A stretch of 64,000 nucleotides of DNA from Dehalobacterium formicoaceticum (lineage in GTDB: Bacteria; Bacillota; Dehalobacteriia; Dehalobacteriales; Dehalobacteriaceae): positions 1,370,501 to 1,434,500 of the forward strand of contig NZ_CP022121.1 of NCBI RefSeq assembly GCF_002224645.1. Direction: 5' to 3'. The notes below the pieces were generated by a model. It saw only the letters and a program-made list of their open reading frames with translations. It did not search any database and was not told the DNA's origin. Below, piece by piece: positions 8,584-17,278 of the stretch (the first letter of the stretch is position 1; the number at the start of each line of letters is the position of its first letter). The position numbers were made by a program, and so were the translations under genes.

Positions 8584-8589
8584 AATACG

Positions 8590-8991
8590 ATGAATCATGA
8601 ATATCTGTTTGAAGTCCAGGGCTATGAGCTTGACTCCTTTGGTCATGTTAACAACGCCGTTTATCTCAATTATTTAGAGGCAGCCCGCTGGAAATTTGTC
8701 CAGGAAACCAAGTGGCTGGATTATTTAGAAAAAGAAAAGATGTTTACCGCTGTGATTGAAACTAATATCCGTTATCTGCGAGAAATGAAACTGTTTGATC
8801 AGGGAATTGTAGCAAGTCTTTGGCAATATGATGGGAATTACTTAATTGTTCGGCAAAATATTTATTTGGTGCCCACTCGGAAAAAGATGGTGCGTGCCCA
8901 GGTGAAAATGGTTTTAGTGTCGGAAGAAAGGATTATCCATGAACTTCCCTCTTTCATGAAGGATGAAATGGATCAGAGGGCGACCCGATGA
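8590..8991 (+). CDS. Hotdog-fold acyl thioesterase (YbgC/FadM/4HBT family)
   Basis: A 133-residue hotdog protein. The motif ELDSFGHVNNAVYLNYLEAARW near residues 14-35 is the signature of the YbgC / FadM / 4-hydroxybenzoyl-CoA thioesterase group, with the active-site Asp in DSFGHVNN. Such enzymes hydrolyse acyl-CoA or acyl-ACP thioesters. It follows the SRPBCC gene by six bases and its stop overlaps the start of the next gene (ATGA). In this cluster it could release the chain as a free acid, which would be a possible substrate for the aldehyde:ferredoxin oxidoreductase; this is inference. Confidence 0.85.
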   Translation: MNHEYLFEVQGYELDSFGHVNNAVYLNYLEAARWKFVQETKWLDYLEKEKMFTAVIETNIRYLREMKLFDQGIVASLWQYDGNYLIVRQNIYLVPTRKKMVRAQVKMVLVSEERIIHELPSFMKDEMDQRATR

Positions 8992-9695
8992 ACGAACATG
9001 ATCCTACACTAAATTTTGCACCCGATTTTTTTGTTGAAGATCGCCTGGCCTTTCTATTTCTGGGGAAAGATTCCGGACTTAAGGCGATTATCCCGGAAAT
9101 TGACCAAGGGCTTATAAATGGGGAGATCTTAGCCTGTGCTCTTGTGACACGAGGAAAAGAAGATCCTTGTTCTATATCTCCCATGATGAAAAGAATCTTA
9201 TTAAACTGGCTCTGGGAACTCACCATTCCCACCGTTTTTGTGGCCACTAAGGGCCATTATGAGGAAAACTGGGTGGAATTGATGATGTGCTGTGATATAC
9301 GTCTGGGAAAAAAAGAGTTAACTATGCAATTTCCTTGGGAAGTTTCCCCGCCTGCCTTTGATCTTGAGGAGCGTTGTCAAGTGCTGATGGGTGTGGAGGG
9401 AAGAAAATCAGACTATCACCAACTTACCCAAGGAATTTTTGGAGGGGATGAACTTTATGAAATGGGTTTTTTTAATCATCTCTTAGGTCAGGAAGACCCG
9501 CTGCCGGAAGTAAAGCTCTTTTTCCGTAAAATTATTGGTGATAAGAGCCGGGATCAGATTAAAGCCATCGTGGACTGCTTTCATTATTATAAAAAATTAG
9601 GGCTTAAGACCTATCGGGATCTGCTTCTGGAGGAGGAGGCAAGACAGTTTTGTCGATTGGCGGCTCGGGAATTTTGGCATAAGGATAGGGGATAA
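8988..9695 (+). CDS. Degenerate crotonase-like protein
   Basis: A 235-residue protein that follows the crotonase layout weakly: IPTVFVATKGHYEENWVELMMCCDIRLG aligns with the kPvIAavnG..GGG.Elal.cDiria block, but the oxyanion-hole glycines are replaced by Glu-Glu-Asn. An acidic residue remains in FPWEVSPP. The N-terminal oxyanion segment is not recognisable. It starts inside the end of the thioesterase gene (ATGA) and is followed two bases later by another crotonase, so it may be a structural partner or a divergent enzyme such as a dehydratase. Assignment to the fold is from this pattern only. Confidence 0.6.
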   Translation: MNEHDPTLNFAPDFFVEDRLAFLFLGKDSGLKAIIPEIDQGLINGEILACALVTRGKEDPCSISPMMKRILLNWLWELTIPTVFVATKGHYEENWVELMMCCDIRLGKKELTMQFPWEVSPPAFDLEERCQVLMGVEGRKSDYHQLTQGIFGGDELYEMGFFNHLLGQEDPLPEVKLFFRKIIGDKSRDQIKAIVDCFHYYKKLGLKTYRDLLLEEEARQFCRLAAREFWHKDRG

Positions 9696-9697
9696 AA

Positions 9698-10423
9698 ATG
9701 AAATTCCAGAAAATTTCTTATGAGGAAAAAGGCCATATTGGCTATATTATCATCAATGATCCGCCGGCAAACATGATGACTGCTGACTTTTTCAGAGAAT
9801 TAATCCTTTTGGTGCGCTGTTATGTTATCGGATCTCCAAAGCAGGGCATTATCATTTCCGGCCGGGGCAGGCATTTTAGTTCCGGAGCCGATGTGGAACA
9901 GTTAAAAGAGATTGTCGGCACCCAAAGCCTAGGTAACAGTGATGGGTCAGTGACTGCTTATCCCGTATGGTATCTGGAAAATCGCAACACCTTCAATTAT
10001 TTTTGTAATTTGGACATTCCGGTGATCAGTGCTATTAACGGGTTATGTATCGGTTCCGGATTTGAGCTGGCCTTATGCAGCCATATCCGCATTTGCGGAC
10101 AAAACGGTATCTTAGGGTTACCGGAGTCCACCTTTGGTTTTCTGCCGGGTGTCACCGGGACTTTACGTTACACGGAGCTCATGGGATTGGGCAGAGGGAT
10201 GGAACTGGTCTTGAGCGGAGCTACATTTTCAGCGGAAGAAGGCTTAAGCTTAGGATTGGTGCATGGTGTAGTTGATAAGAAAGAAACTTTAACCTATTGC
10301 CAAGGACTGATGGATGCCATTCTCCAGTCCGGCGAAAAATACGAGAAAAAGAATACAGGGCAATACTTGGAAGCGTTTAACAAGGTTTATTACCAAAATC
10401 GAAATCAAGCAAAAGGACTGTGA
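9698..10423 (+). CDS. Enoyl-CoA hydratase/isomerase (crotonase) family protein 2
   Basis: A 241-residue crotonase with FSSGADVEQL (first oxyanion segment), NGLCIGSGFELAL and LPESTFGFLPG; both acidic positions, Glu123 and Glu143, are kept. It is adjacent to the degenerate crotonase (gap two bases) and four bases from the KAS III-like gene, so the run thioesterase - crotonase-like - crotonase - KAS III-like is one tightly packed unit. Hydration/dehydration or decarboxylation of ACP- or CoA-bound intermediates is expected from the family; the specific step is unknown. Confidence 0.85.
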   Translation: MKFQKISYEEKGHIGYIIINDPPANMMTADFFRELILLVRCYVIGSPKQGIIISGRGRHFSSGADVEQLKEIVGTQSLGNSDGSVTAYPVWYLENRNTFNYFCNLDIPVISAINGLCIGSGFELALCSHIRICGQNGILGLPESTFGFLPGVTGTLRYTELMGLGRGMELVLSGATFSAEEGLSLGLVHGVVDKKETLTYCQGLMDAILQSGEKYEKKNTGQYLEAFNKVYYQNRNQAKGL

Positions 10424-10426
10424 ACT

Positions 10427-11542
10427 ATGGAAAAGTACGTAAAACTTCTGGCGACGAGCTCTTATTTACCCGGTCAGCCAATCAAATTTGATGATATTAA
10501 CGAATATTTGGGTCCTTTTACTAATGCGCCCAAGAAGATTAAGCAATGGACGGAAAGAATCCAGCCGATCATGAAAGAAATGTTAGGCATTGAATATTGC
10601 TATTATGCTTTTGACAACAAAACGAGAACATTTCCTGAAGACAACCTGACTTTATCGGTAAAAGCTGCGGAAAAAGCCTTGGCGGAAGCAGGTTTGGAGG
10701 CGAAGGATATAGATCTCTTGATTTACGGTGGCGCTTATTCTCATCAGTTGCCTCCTCTTTCCACCCGGATCCAGGAAGCCTTAGGAATCGAACGTTGTGG
10801 GGAATTTCATATTCATTCCAACTGCACTTCTGTTTATAAAGGCCTGAAATTAGCCCATTCCCTCTTAAAAACGGGAGAATATAAAAACGCCTTAGTGGTT
10901 TCCTCCATTGTCGTCAGCTCCTGTTTTATTCCTGAATTTTATAACCAGGAGAAGATTACCAAGGAAGACATTTTTTTGCGCTGGTATCTCTGTGACGGAG
11001 CAGGTGCCTTTGTGCTATCGGCAGAGGATGAAAAAGATCATGGCTTTTATCTGGAAAATACCTATGTGGAATCATCCGGGGGCAAAAAAATGTCCGCCAT
11101 GTGCAATGATTATCCTTATCTTTGGAACAATCCCCTGTTGGATTACGAGAATTGTGCCCACCATATCCGTCAGCTCTATTTAAATGAATTAAAGGACCAC
11201 GCTTTAGAAGAAAATGGGAAAACCATTTTTTACAATGCTTTAAAAAGAATGCTGGACAGCCAGCACATCGATCTATCCTCTTTGCGTTATTTTGTTGTCA
11301 ATATGCCCTCCCGGGCCGTGCGGGATTATATTACCCAAGAATGTACGGAGTTCTTCATTGATTTAAATAAGTTTTACTCTGCCATCGAAGATGTTGGATA
11401 TGCCGGTCCGCCGGCAGCTATTATTTCCATGGATATCCTTTTAAAAAATCATACATTTCAAAACAATGATTTAATTTTTAGCTTCGTCATGGAGGTAAGT
11501 AAATATATGCAAGGCGGGTTTACCCTGCGTTATATTGAGTAA
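10427..11542 (+). CDS. KAS III-like (thiolase-fold) protein lacking canonical His and Asn
   Basis: A 371-residue thiolase-fold protein. The nucleophile is Cys133 in HSNCTSVYKGL, and GDG-type glycine stretches (CDGAGAFVLS) are present. Aligning with the FabH at 38850, the PHQAN His falls on Met293 (VVNMPSRAVR) and the catalytic Asn of GNMSS falls on Tyr325 (VGYAGPP). Without His and Asn, decarboxylative condensation as in FabH is unlikely; related proteins with altered triads transfer acyl groups or use other nucleophiles. It may act as priming enzyme or acyltransferase for the cluster ACP. An HMG-CoA synthase role in beta-branching was considered, but the family signature is missing. Confidence 0.75.
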   Translation: MEKYVKLLATSSYLPGQPIKFDDINEYLGPFTNAPKKIKQWTERIQPIMKEMLGIEYCYYAFDNKTRTFPEDNLTLSVKAAEKALAEAGLEAKDIDLLIYGGAYSHQLPPLSTRIQEALGIERCGEFHIHSNCTSVYKGLKLAHSLLKTGEYKNALVVSSIVVSSCFIPEFYNQEKITKEDIFLRWYLCDGAGAFVLSAEDEKDHGFYLENTYVESSGGKKMSAMCNDYPYLWNNPLLDYENCAHHIRQLYLNELKDHALEENGKTIFYNALKRMLDSQHIDLSSLRYFVVNMPSRAVRDYITQECTEFFIDLNKFYSAIEDVGYAGPPAAIISMDILLKNHTFQNNDLIFSFVMEVSKYMQGGFTLRYIE

Positions 11543-11609
11543 TCAAGCTATTGAGTATTGGGAACCAGAAAAAGACTTGATGAAAGAGAAAAAAGAGGAG
11601 ACATACAAA

Positions 11610-13034
11610 ATGAAGATTCTATTGATTAATCCTCCCATCCCTTATAAATATCGCATGTTTGACTATGCTGATGAGGAAGGTAAAAAGGCGATTTCCCGGA
11701 GAATTTTAGTGGGACCTCCCTTGGGCTTAAATGATATTGCCGGCATGCTGCGGGAAGAAGATGTGATCATTATTGATCAAAAGACGGAAATGGATCAGTA
11801 TCCGGATTATGATCCTCTTGAGGCGGCGGAGGAGGAAATCTACGCTTTCCAACCAGATATTGTGGGTATTACCTGCCTGACAGCTCAATACAATTATGTA
11901 CGGGAATTATTGGCCGTGATCCGCAAAATTAACAAGAATATTTTAACGGTAGTGGGCGGGGTGTACCCCACCTTATGCCCTCAGGAGTTTGCCGGGACAG
12001 GGGCGGATATTCTGGCCATTGGTATCGGAAAACTCAGTTTCTCTCAGATTGTACAGGAATATAAGGAAAAGGGTCGGGATGGAGATTATTCTCATATCTA
12101 TGGTTTAGCTCTCAGCAAAGGAAACGGTTTTGTCTTTACCAAATCCTTAGGTGAAATGAGCTATCAGGAATTCCAGGAACAATGCATGCTGGATGATTTT
12201 CTGCCTAATCGGGATTTAACGGAAAGATACGAATATATTTTTCCATTCCTGAATAAGAAAATTCAATACTTAAGCACGTCCCACGGCTGCACCCACCGCT
12301 GTAATTTTTGTACCCTTTGGCAACTGACAGACGGCCGCTATTTCTTCCGCAAAGTAGAATCGATGATCCGGGAATTAAAGGGGATGGATCAATATCCCAT
12401 CATCCGGTTTTGCGATGCTAATACCTTTGGCAACGTAAAAGAAGCCCAATACTTATTTGAAAGAATCATTGAGGAAGGCTTGCACCGTAATCATATGTAT
12501 TTTGCCGATTTACGCACGGATACTGTGCTCAAACATCCGGAGCTGATCCAGCTGGCCGCCAAGGCCGGATTAAAAGTGGCAGTGTGCGGAGTGGAGGCTA
12601 CCGATGATGAAGAGTTAGAGCGATACGAAAAGAAAAACAATGTGGAAACCATTAAAGAAGCCTACAAAATTATGAATGAAGCCGGTATGTTTGTTAACGG
12701 AAACTATATCATCCGCCCCGACTATACAGAAAAGGATTTTGAACGGGTGGGTCGTTTTATCGAAGATAATCCCATTTTCCATGCAGGACTGACGATTCTG
12801 ACACCTTTTCCCGGTACCCAGCAATGGGAGGAACTAAAAAGCCAGGTAGTAATTCATGATCTGGATTACTACAACCTCACCAATGCCGTGTTAAAGACTG
12901 CTCTGCCGGAAAAAGAATTCTATCACCGCTTGACGGAGCTTTTTAAAACCAGCGGACGAGCCACCGGGAAATTTTTCTCCCTTTATGGTAAGGAAGAATA
13001 TAAAAAGTTTGGTCTGCAGGTTGCCGGTATGTAA
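11610..13034 (+). CDS. Second B12-binding-domain radical SAM protein
   Basis: A 474-residue protein. The N-terminal part starts KILLINPP and contains PDIVGITCLTAQYNY and VVGGVYPTLCPQEF, typical of the cobalamin-binding region of BchE-like radical SAM proteins. The radical SAM motif is CTHRCNFC near residue 230, followed by FCDANTFGN and GLKVAVCGVEA. Start chosen at ATG 11610, after AGAGGAG; the longer in-frame version begins inside the KAS III-like gene and has no ribosome site. It differs clearly from the first radical SAM protein (3261). Methylation, cyclisation or rearrangement of the acyl chain is possible; substrate unknown. Confidence 0.85.
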   Translation: MKILLINPPIPYKYRMFDYADEEGKKAISRRILVGPPLGLNDIAGMLREEDVIIIDQKTEMDQYPDYDPLEAAEEEIYAFQPDIVGITCLTAQYNYVRELLAVIRKINKNILTVVGGVYPTLCPQEFAGTGADILAIGIGKLSFSQIVQEYKEKGRDGDYSHIYGLALSKGNGFVFTKSLGEMSYQEFQEQCMLDDFLPNRDLTERYEYIFPFLNKKIQYLSTSHGCTHRCNFCTLWQLTDGRYFFRKVESMIRELKGMDQYPIIRFCDANTFGNVKEAQYLFERIIEEGLHRNHMYFADLRTDTVLKHPELIQLAAKAGLKVAVCGVEATDDEELERYEKKNNVETIKEAYKIMNEAGMFVNGNYIIRPDYTEKDFERVGRFIEDNPIFHAGLTILTPFPGTQQWEELKSQVVIHDLDYYNLTNAVLKTALPEKEFYHRLTELFKTSGRATGKFFSLYGKEEYKKFGLQVAGM

Positions 13035-13047
13035 AGGAGGCATCACC

Positions 13048-14211
13048 ATGAATATTGGTATTATCGGCAAAGGAAAGATGGGCAGGAGCATTTTTGATTA
13101 CCTGCTGCAATTTGATCATCAGCTGGTTTTGGTCTGTCATAAAAAGGAGGATGTTATACCTGTGGCAGCATCCATTGAAAAGCAAATTCAAAAGAGATGG
13201 AAACGCGGTTTCCTGACAGATGAAGAATATGAAAGAAAAATCAGATCCTATAAGGTGGCGGATTGTCTGGCAGCGGTTAAAAAATGCTCACTGGTGATAG
13301 AGTCGGTCTCTGAAGAGCCATCATTGAAGCAAAACATCTTTCAAGGTCTGGAAGGAATCGTGGCTGAAGATTGTATATTAGCCACCAATACCTCTTCCAT
13401 TCCTCTCCAGATGGTTTTTGCCAAATGTCTGAACAAAGAGCGGTGTCTGGGCATGCATTTCTTCTTTCCAATACAGGTGATGCGTACCGTTGAAATCAAT
13501 ACTACCTTAGCTACTGCTCCTCAGTACATAAAAATTGTTCACAAGTTGCTGGAGCAGGGTGATAAGACTCCCCTCCTATTAGAAGACAAAGCCAATATGA
13601 TGCTGACTAAATTATTTACGATTTTGATTACCAAGATTTACAACATCTATGAGGAACGGGTCCTGCCCATAGATGAAATTGATGCTGTCTTAAAAGCCAA
13701 TCTTTTCACCTTTGGTTTATTCGAAATTATTGATTCTACCGGGATTCCCATCATCTTGACATGCATCGACAATTTTGTGGACGAGCGTTATCAGGAATTA
13801 TATACACCTTTTTATAACAAGGGGGTCAAGCTGCTTCAGGCAGGATATCCCGGGGGGATAGGCCATGAAGGAATAGCCTCCTATGAAAGAGAGCATCCTG
13901 AGCCTTTTCAGGAATTGAGTGCAGAAAAGCGTTTGGATTATCAGGAAAATATGGTTTTGCGTTTGCAGGGCATGATTACCAATGAATTGGCTTTTCTGCT
14001 CAGTCAGCAAGATGTGGGGAAAGACAGTTTGCTCACCGCCGTGCAGGAAGTGCTGGGTTTAGGAGAAGATCCCCGCCATATTTTGGAGACCTTGGGGGTA
14101 GAACCTATTGAGAATTGCCTCTGGAATGAATATGCTCTAACTCGTGATCCGATCTATCTGCCCTTAGATTTTAGTTTCCTCAGAAAAATCCCGATGGAAA
14201 CGATAGCATAA
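13048..14211 (+). CDS. 3-hydroxyacyl-CoA dehydrogenase family protein
   Basis: A 387-residue NAD-binding protein with GIIGKGKMG at the N-terminus, the SEEPSLKQ and TNTSSIP segments and the catalytic pair His137 (GMHFFFP) and Glu149, spaced 12 as in the family. A helical 3HCDH-type C-terminal domain follows. It oxidises or reduces the beta-hydroxy/keto group of acyl thioesters. Start chosen at ATG 13048 with AAAGGAGG 7 bases upstream; a longer in-frame version lies inside the preceding gene. With the crotonases and ketosynthase it completes a discrete elongation cycle (keto reduction, dehydration), apart from an enoyl reductase, which is not found in the cluster. Confidence 0.88.
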   Translation: MNIGIIGKGKMGRSIFDYLLQFDHQLVLVCHKKEDVIPVAASIEKQIQKRWKRGFLTDEEYERKIRSYKVADCLAAVKKCSLVIESVSEEPSLKQNIFQGLEGIVAEDCILATNTSSIPLQMVFAKCLNKERCLGMHFFFPIQVMRTVEINTTLATAPQYIKIVHKLLEQGDKTPLLLEDKANMMLTKLFTILITKIYNIYEERVLPIDEIDAVLKANLFTFGLFEIIDSTGIPIILTCIDNFVDERYQELYTPFYNKGVKLLQAGYPGGIGHEGIASYEREHPEPFQELSAEKRLDYQENMVLRLQGMITNELAFLLSQQDVGKDSLLTAVQEVLGLGEDPRHILETLGVEPIENCLWNEYALTRDPIYLPLDFSFLRKIPMETIA

Positions 14212-14232
14212 AATGCTAAAGGAGAAAAGACT

Positions 14233-15465
14233 ATGGAAAATGAACGTAAAACCGTGATAACCGGGATGGGTATGGTAACTCCCTTAGGAGGGAATGTGGA
14301 CACCACCTGGCAAAACCTTTTAGCCGGCCGCTCCGGCGCCAGGAAAATATCACTTTTCGATGCCAATGATTATGAAACTCAAATCGCCTGTGAAGTCAGT
14401 CCGGAATTTGAAGCTCAGGCGGCAAAAATTATTGCCAAAAGGGATCGCAAGAAAATGACCCGGACCACCCGCATGGCCATGTTAGCTGCTCAGGAAGCCA
14501 TTGTGATGAGCGGAATTGATTTTGATCGTTTGAATCGGCAGCGGGTTGCTGTGATTATGGGCGTGATTACCTCTTCCTACAATGAAATGGAGCGGGAGGA
14601 GTCTGATGCTCAGATCATCATCAAATCCATGCCCAATGCACCCAGTGCCTGGATATCCCTGCATTATGGATTGGAGGGCCCAAATTTTAATGTATCTACC
14701 GCCTGCGCCTCTTCCGCTTATGCTTTGGGACTGGGGCATCAAATGATTAAATCCGGTTTGGCGGATGTGGTTATTGCCGGGGGTGCAGATTCTCATATTG
14801 CCCCTGAATGCATCAAGGGCTTTAATCAAATCCTGGCGATGTCGGTGCGTAACGAGACTCCAGAGACGGCCAGCCGACCTTTCTCCCTTTCTCGAGACGG
14901 GTTTGTCATGGGAGAAGGAGCCGGGATTCTGGTGCTGGAATCCGAAGCCGGTGCCCGGGATCGAAATGCTCCTATTTATGGGGAACTGGCCGGCTACGCG
15001 CTGACCAGTGAAGCAATAGACATGACGGCGCCCAAGGAAAATGGTGCAGGGATGGCTGTGACCATGGAGAGAGCTCTAGCCGATGCCGGGGCCAGTAAGG
15101 CAGAGATCGACTATATTAATGCCCATGGCACTGCTACTTACTTAAATGACAAATATGAGACGATGGGGATTAAATCTTGCTTTGGCAGCCGAGGGAAGGA
15201 GTTGGCAATTTCTTCATCAAAATCCATGCTGGGGCATACTTTAGGCGCAGCTGGTGCCATTGAAGGAATTATCACCTTGCTGAGTATTTATCACAGTCGG
15301 GTGACACCTACCATTAATTATCAGGATGCGGATCCGGAACTGGATTTGGACTATGTGCCTAATCAGGCTAGGGATATGGGGATTCGCGCCGCCCTTTCCA
15401 ACTCTTTTGGTTTCGGCGGCCATAACGCCTCTCTTGTCTTTAAAAAATATGGGATAACGGGGTAA
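14233..15465 (+). CDS. FabF-type 3-oxoacyl-ACP synthase of the cluster
   Basis: A 410-residue beta-ketoacyl-ACP synthase II-like enzyme with a complete triad: Cys158 (STACASSAY), His298 (NAHGTATYLND) and His335 (KSMLGHTLGAAGA). GFGGHNASLVF closes the protein. It is a second FabF next to the housekeeping one at 43954 and differs from it throughout, so it is probably dedicated to the cluster ACP. AAAGGAG lies 7 bases before the start. It would carry out decarboxylative chain extension with malonyl-ACP, which makes the missing malonyl-binding residues of the cluster acyltransferase notable. Confidence 0.92.
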   Translation: MENERKTVITGMGMVTPLGGNVDTTWQNLLAGRSGARKISLFDANDYETQIACEVSPEFEAQAAKIIAKRDRKKMTRTTRMAMLAAQEAIVMSGIDFDRLNRQRVAVIMGVITSSYNEMEREESDAQIIIKSMPNAPSAWISLHYGLEGPNFNVSTACASSAYALGLGHQMIKSGLADVVIAGGADSHIAPECIKGFNQILAMSVRNETPETASRPFSLSRDGFVMGEGAGILVLESEAGARDRNAPIYGELAGYALTSEAIDMTAPKENGAGMAVTMERALADAGASKAEIDYINAHGTATYLNDKYETMGIKSCFGSRGKELAISSSKSMLGHTLGAAGAIEGIITLLSIYHSRVTPTINYQDADPELDLDYVPNQARDMGIRAALSNSFGFGGHNASLVFKKYGITG

Positions 15466-15472
15466 AAATAAG

Positions 15473-16498
15473 ATGAAACAATATTTAATCACCGGGGGAG
15501 CCGGTTTTATCGGAGCAAATTTTATTCGTTACCTTTATCAGCAAGAAAAAGGCGCCAAGGTGCGTGTTTTGGACAAACTCACTTACTCGGGAAATATGGA
15601 TAATCTGGCGGAATTCCAGGGAAAAGAAGGTTTTGAATTTATCCAGGGTGATATTTCTGATGATAGGGTAGTCAAAGCGACTATGAAGGATGTTCAGGTG
15701 GTCGTAAATTTTGCCGCCGAGGTGGCGGTGGATCGCTCCATCCAAGACCAGCAATCCTTTTTGAAAACTGATGTCTTAGGGGTTCATGTGCTTTTAGAAA
15801 ATGCCCTGGCCCAAAAGGAGCACTTGGAACGTTTTGTCCAAATCTCTACAGATGAGGTTTATGGTCAAATTCTGGAAGGGAGCTTCCGTGAAACCTCAGA
15901 ATTAAAACCCCGCAATCCCTATTCTGCCTCTAAGACAGGGGGGGACCGGCTCGCTTACAGTTATTTTGCTACATATCAGCTGCCGGTGATCATTACCCGG
16001 GCCTCCAATACTTATGGCCCCTGGGCCTATCCGGAAAAGGTGATTCCCCTTTTTATCACCAATATCCTTGAGGGGCTACAGGTGCCGGTTTTCGGTGAGG
16101 GTAGTCAGATCAGAGATTGGCTCTATGTGGAAGATCATTGCTCTGCCATTTACCATTTGATCCAAAAAGGACAAAACGGCGAGGTTTATAATGTAGGATC
16201 ACATCAGGAATACACCAATTTATCCTTGACTAAGATGATTTTAGACCTTATGAGCCGTGATGAATCATCCATTCGTTTTGTCGCGGACCGGCCGGGACAT
16301 GATTTCCGGTACAGCTTAGACACCGCCAAATTGCAGGGTACCGGCTGGAGCCCCAAATATGATTTACCCACCGGATTGAAAAAGACGGTGGACTGGTATC
16401 AAAACCATGAGGATTATTGGCAGAAGCTAAAAGCAAAGCTGGATCCGAGATTTGCTCAAGGATATTGGGGTGAAAAAGAAAAAAGTGAGGTGTCATAA
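15473..16498 (+). CDS. rmlB: dTDP-glucose 4,6-dehydratase
   Basis: A 341-residue short-chain dehydrogenase-type enzyme with GGAGFIGANF at the N-terminus, STDEVYG in the active site and the Tyr-Lys pair in NPYSASKTGGDRL. ASNTYGPW and RDWLYVEDH are typical of RmlB. It converts dTDP-glucose to dTDP-4-keto-6-deoxyglucose, the entry to deoxysugars. It is only eight bases after the ketosynthase and its stop overlaps the start of rmlA (TAATG). No rmlC is nearby; the epimerase/reductase at 22472 could reduce the 4-keto group. Confidence 0.93.
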   Translation: MKQYLITGGAGFIGANFIRYLYQQEKGAKVRVLDKLTYSGNMDNLAEFQGKEGFEFIQGDISDDRVVKATMKDVQVVVNFAAEVAVDRSIQDQQSFLKTDVLGVHVLLENALAQKEHLERFVQISTDEVYGQILEGSFRETSELKPRNPYSASKTGGDRLAYSYFATYQLPVIITRASNTYGPWAYPEKVIPLFITNILEGLQVPVFGEGSQIRDWLYVEDHCSAIYHLIQKGQNGEVYNVGSHQEYTNLSLTKMILDLMSRDESSIRFVADRPGHDFRYSLDTAKLQGTGWSPKYDLPTGLKKTVDWYQNHEDYWQKLKAKLDPRFAQGYWGEKEKSEVS

Positions 16499-17255
16499 TG
16501 CGGGGGGTTGTTTTGGCTGGCGGTCATGGTAAAAGGCTGCAGCCTTTAACGCTGGTTACTAATAAACATTTATTGCCGGTTTATAAAAAACCGATGATTT
16601 ATTATCCCATAGAGACACTGAGAAACGCCGGCATCAATGAGATTCTCATCGTAACATCAGGGGAATATTTAGGACATTTTTATCGGCTGCTGCAAACGGG
16701 GCGATCATTAGGTGTCAAGCTGCATTATGAAATTCAGGAGGGCAGCGACGGCACGGGGGCAGCTCTTCTTTGTGCCGAGGAATTTACTCGAAAAGATGAT
16801 TTCATGGTAATCCTGGGGGATAACATTGTTTACGAAAATGTCCGGAGTTTTATTGATGATTTTCAAGAGGAGAAGAAGGAATTTAAAGCAAAAATATTGA
16901 TCACCAAGGTAGATGATCCTAAGAAATACGGAGTAGTAGAGTTTGATGAAAAAAGGGTGACTCGGCTGGTAGAAAAACCGGCAGTGCCTTTTTCCAACTA
17001 CGTTAATACTGGATTATGGATCTTTCAGCCTGAAGCCTTCAATTACCTGAAGGAATTAAAAACAAGCCCCCGGGGGAATATGAAACCACCGATGTTCTAC
17101 ATTCCTATGCAGAACAGGGACTGCTGACTTATGGTATTTTGAAATCTAAATGGACTGATGCCGGTACTTTTGAGCAGCTTTTTAATGCCACTATGCTGGT
17201 TAAGGAATTAGAGGATGAAATAACCAAAAATGAAGTGAAAGCTAAGGGCGCCTGA
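16498..17255 (+). pseudogene. rmlA: Glucose-1-phosphate thymidylyltransferase, interrupted by a frameshift
   Basis: The frame from 16498 gives GVVLAGGHGKRLQPLT, LGDNIVYEN and VEKPAVPFSNYVNTGLW, clear RmlA features, but after TSPRG it runs into unrelated residues and stops at 17127. In another frame the expected end continues from 17076 as EYETTDVLHSYAEQGLL and WTDAGTFEQL to the stop at 17253-17255. Adding one G to the G run 17072-17076 restores one 252-residue protein. The break removes the conserved C-terminal part, so the gene as written is probably inactive unless the base is a sequencing error. The enzyme activates glucose-1-phosphate to dTDP-glucose for RmlB. Confidence 0.85.
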
Positions 17256-17278
17256 GTCCTGAGAGGAGATGGGGAGTC

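Noticed and set aside
10427-11542. HMG-CoA synthase of a beta-branching cassette
   Set aside because: The presence of crotonases and a free ACP suggests it, but the Cys region and the C-terminal motifs are of the KAS III type, and no HMGS signature such as ACYGGT is found.
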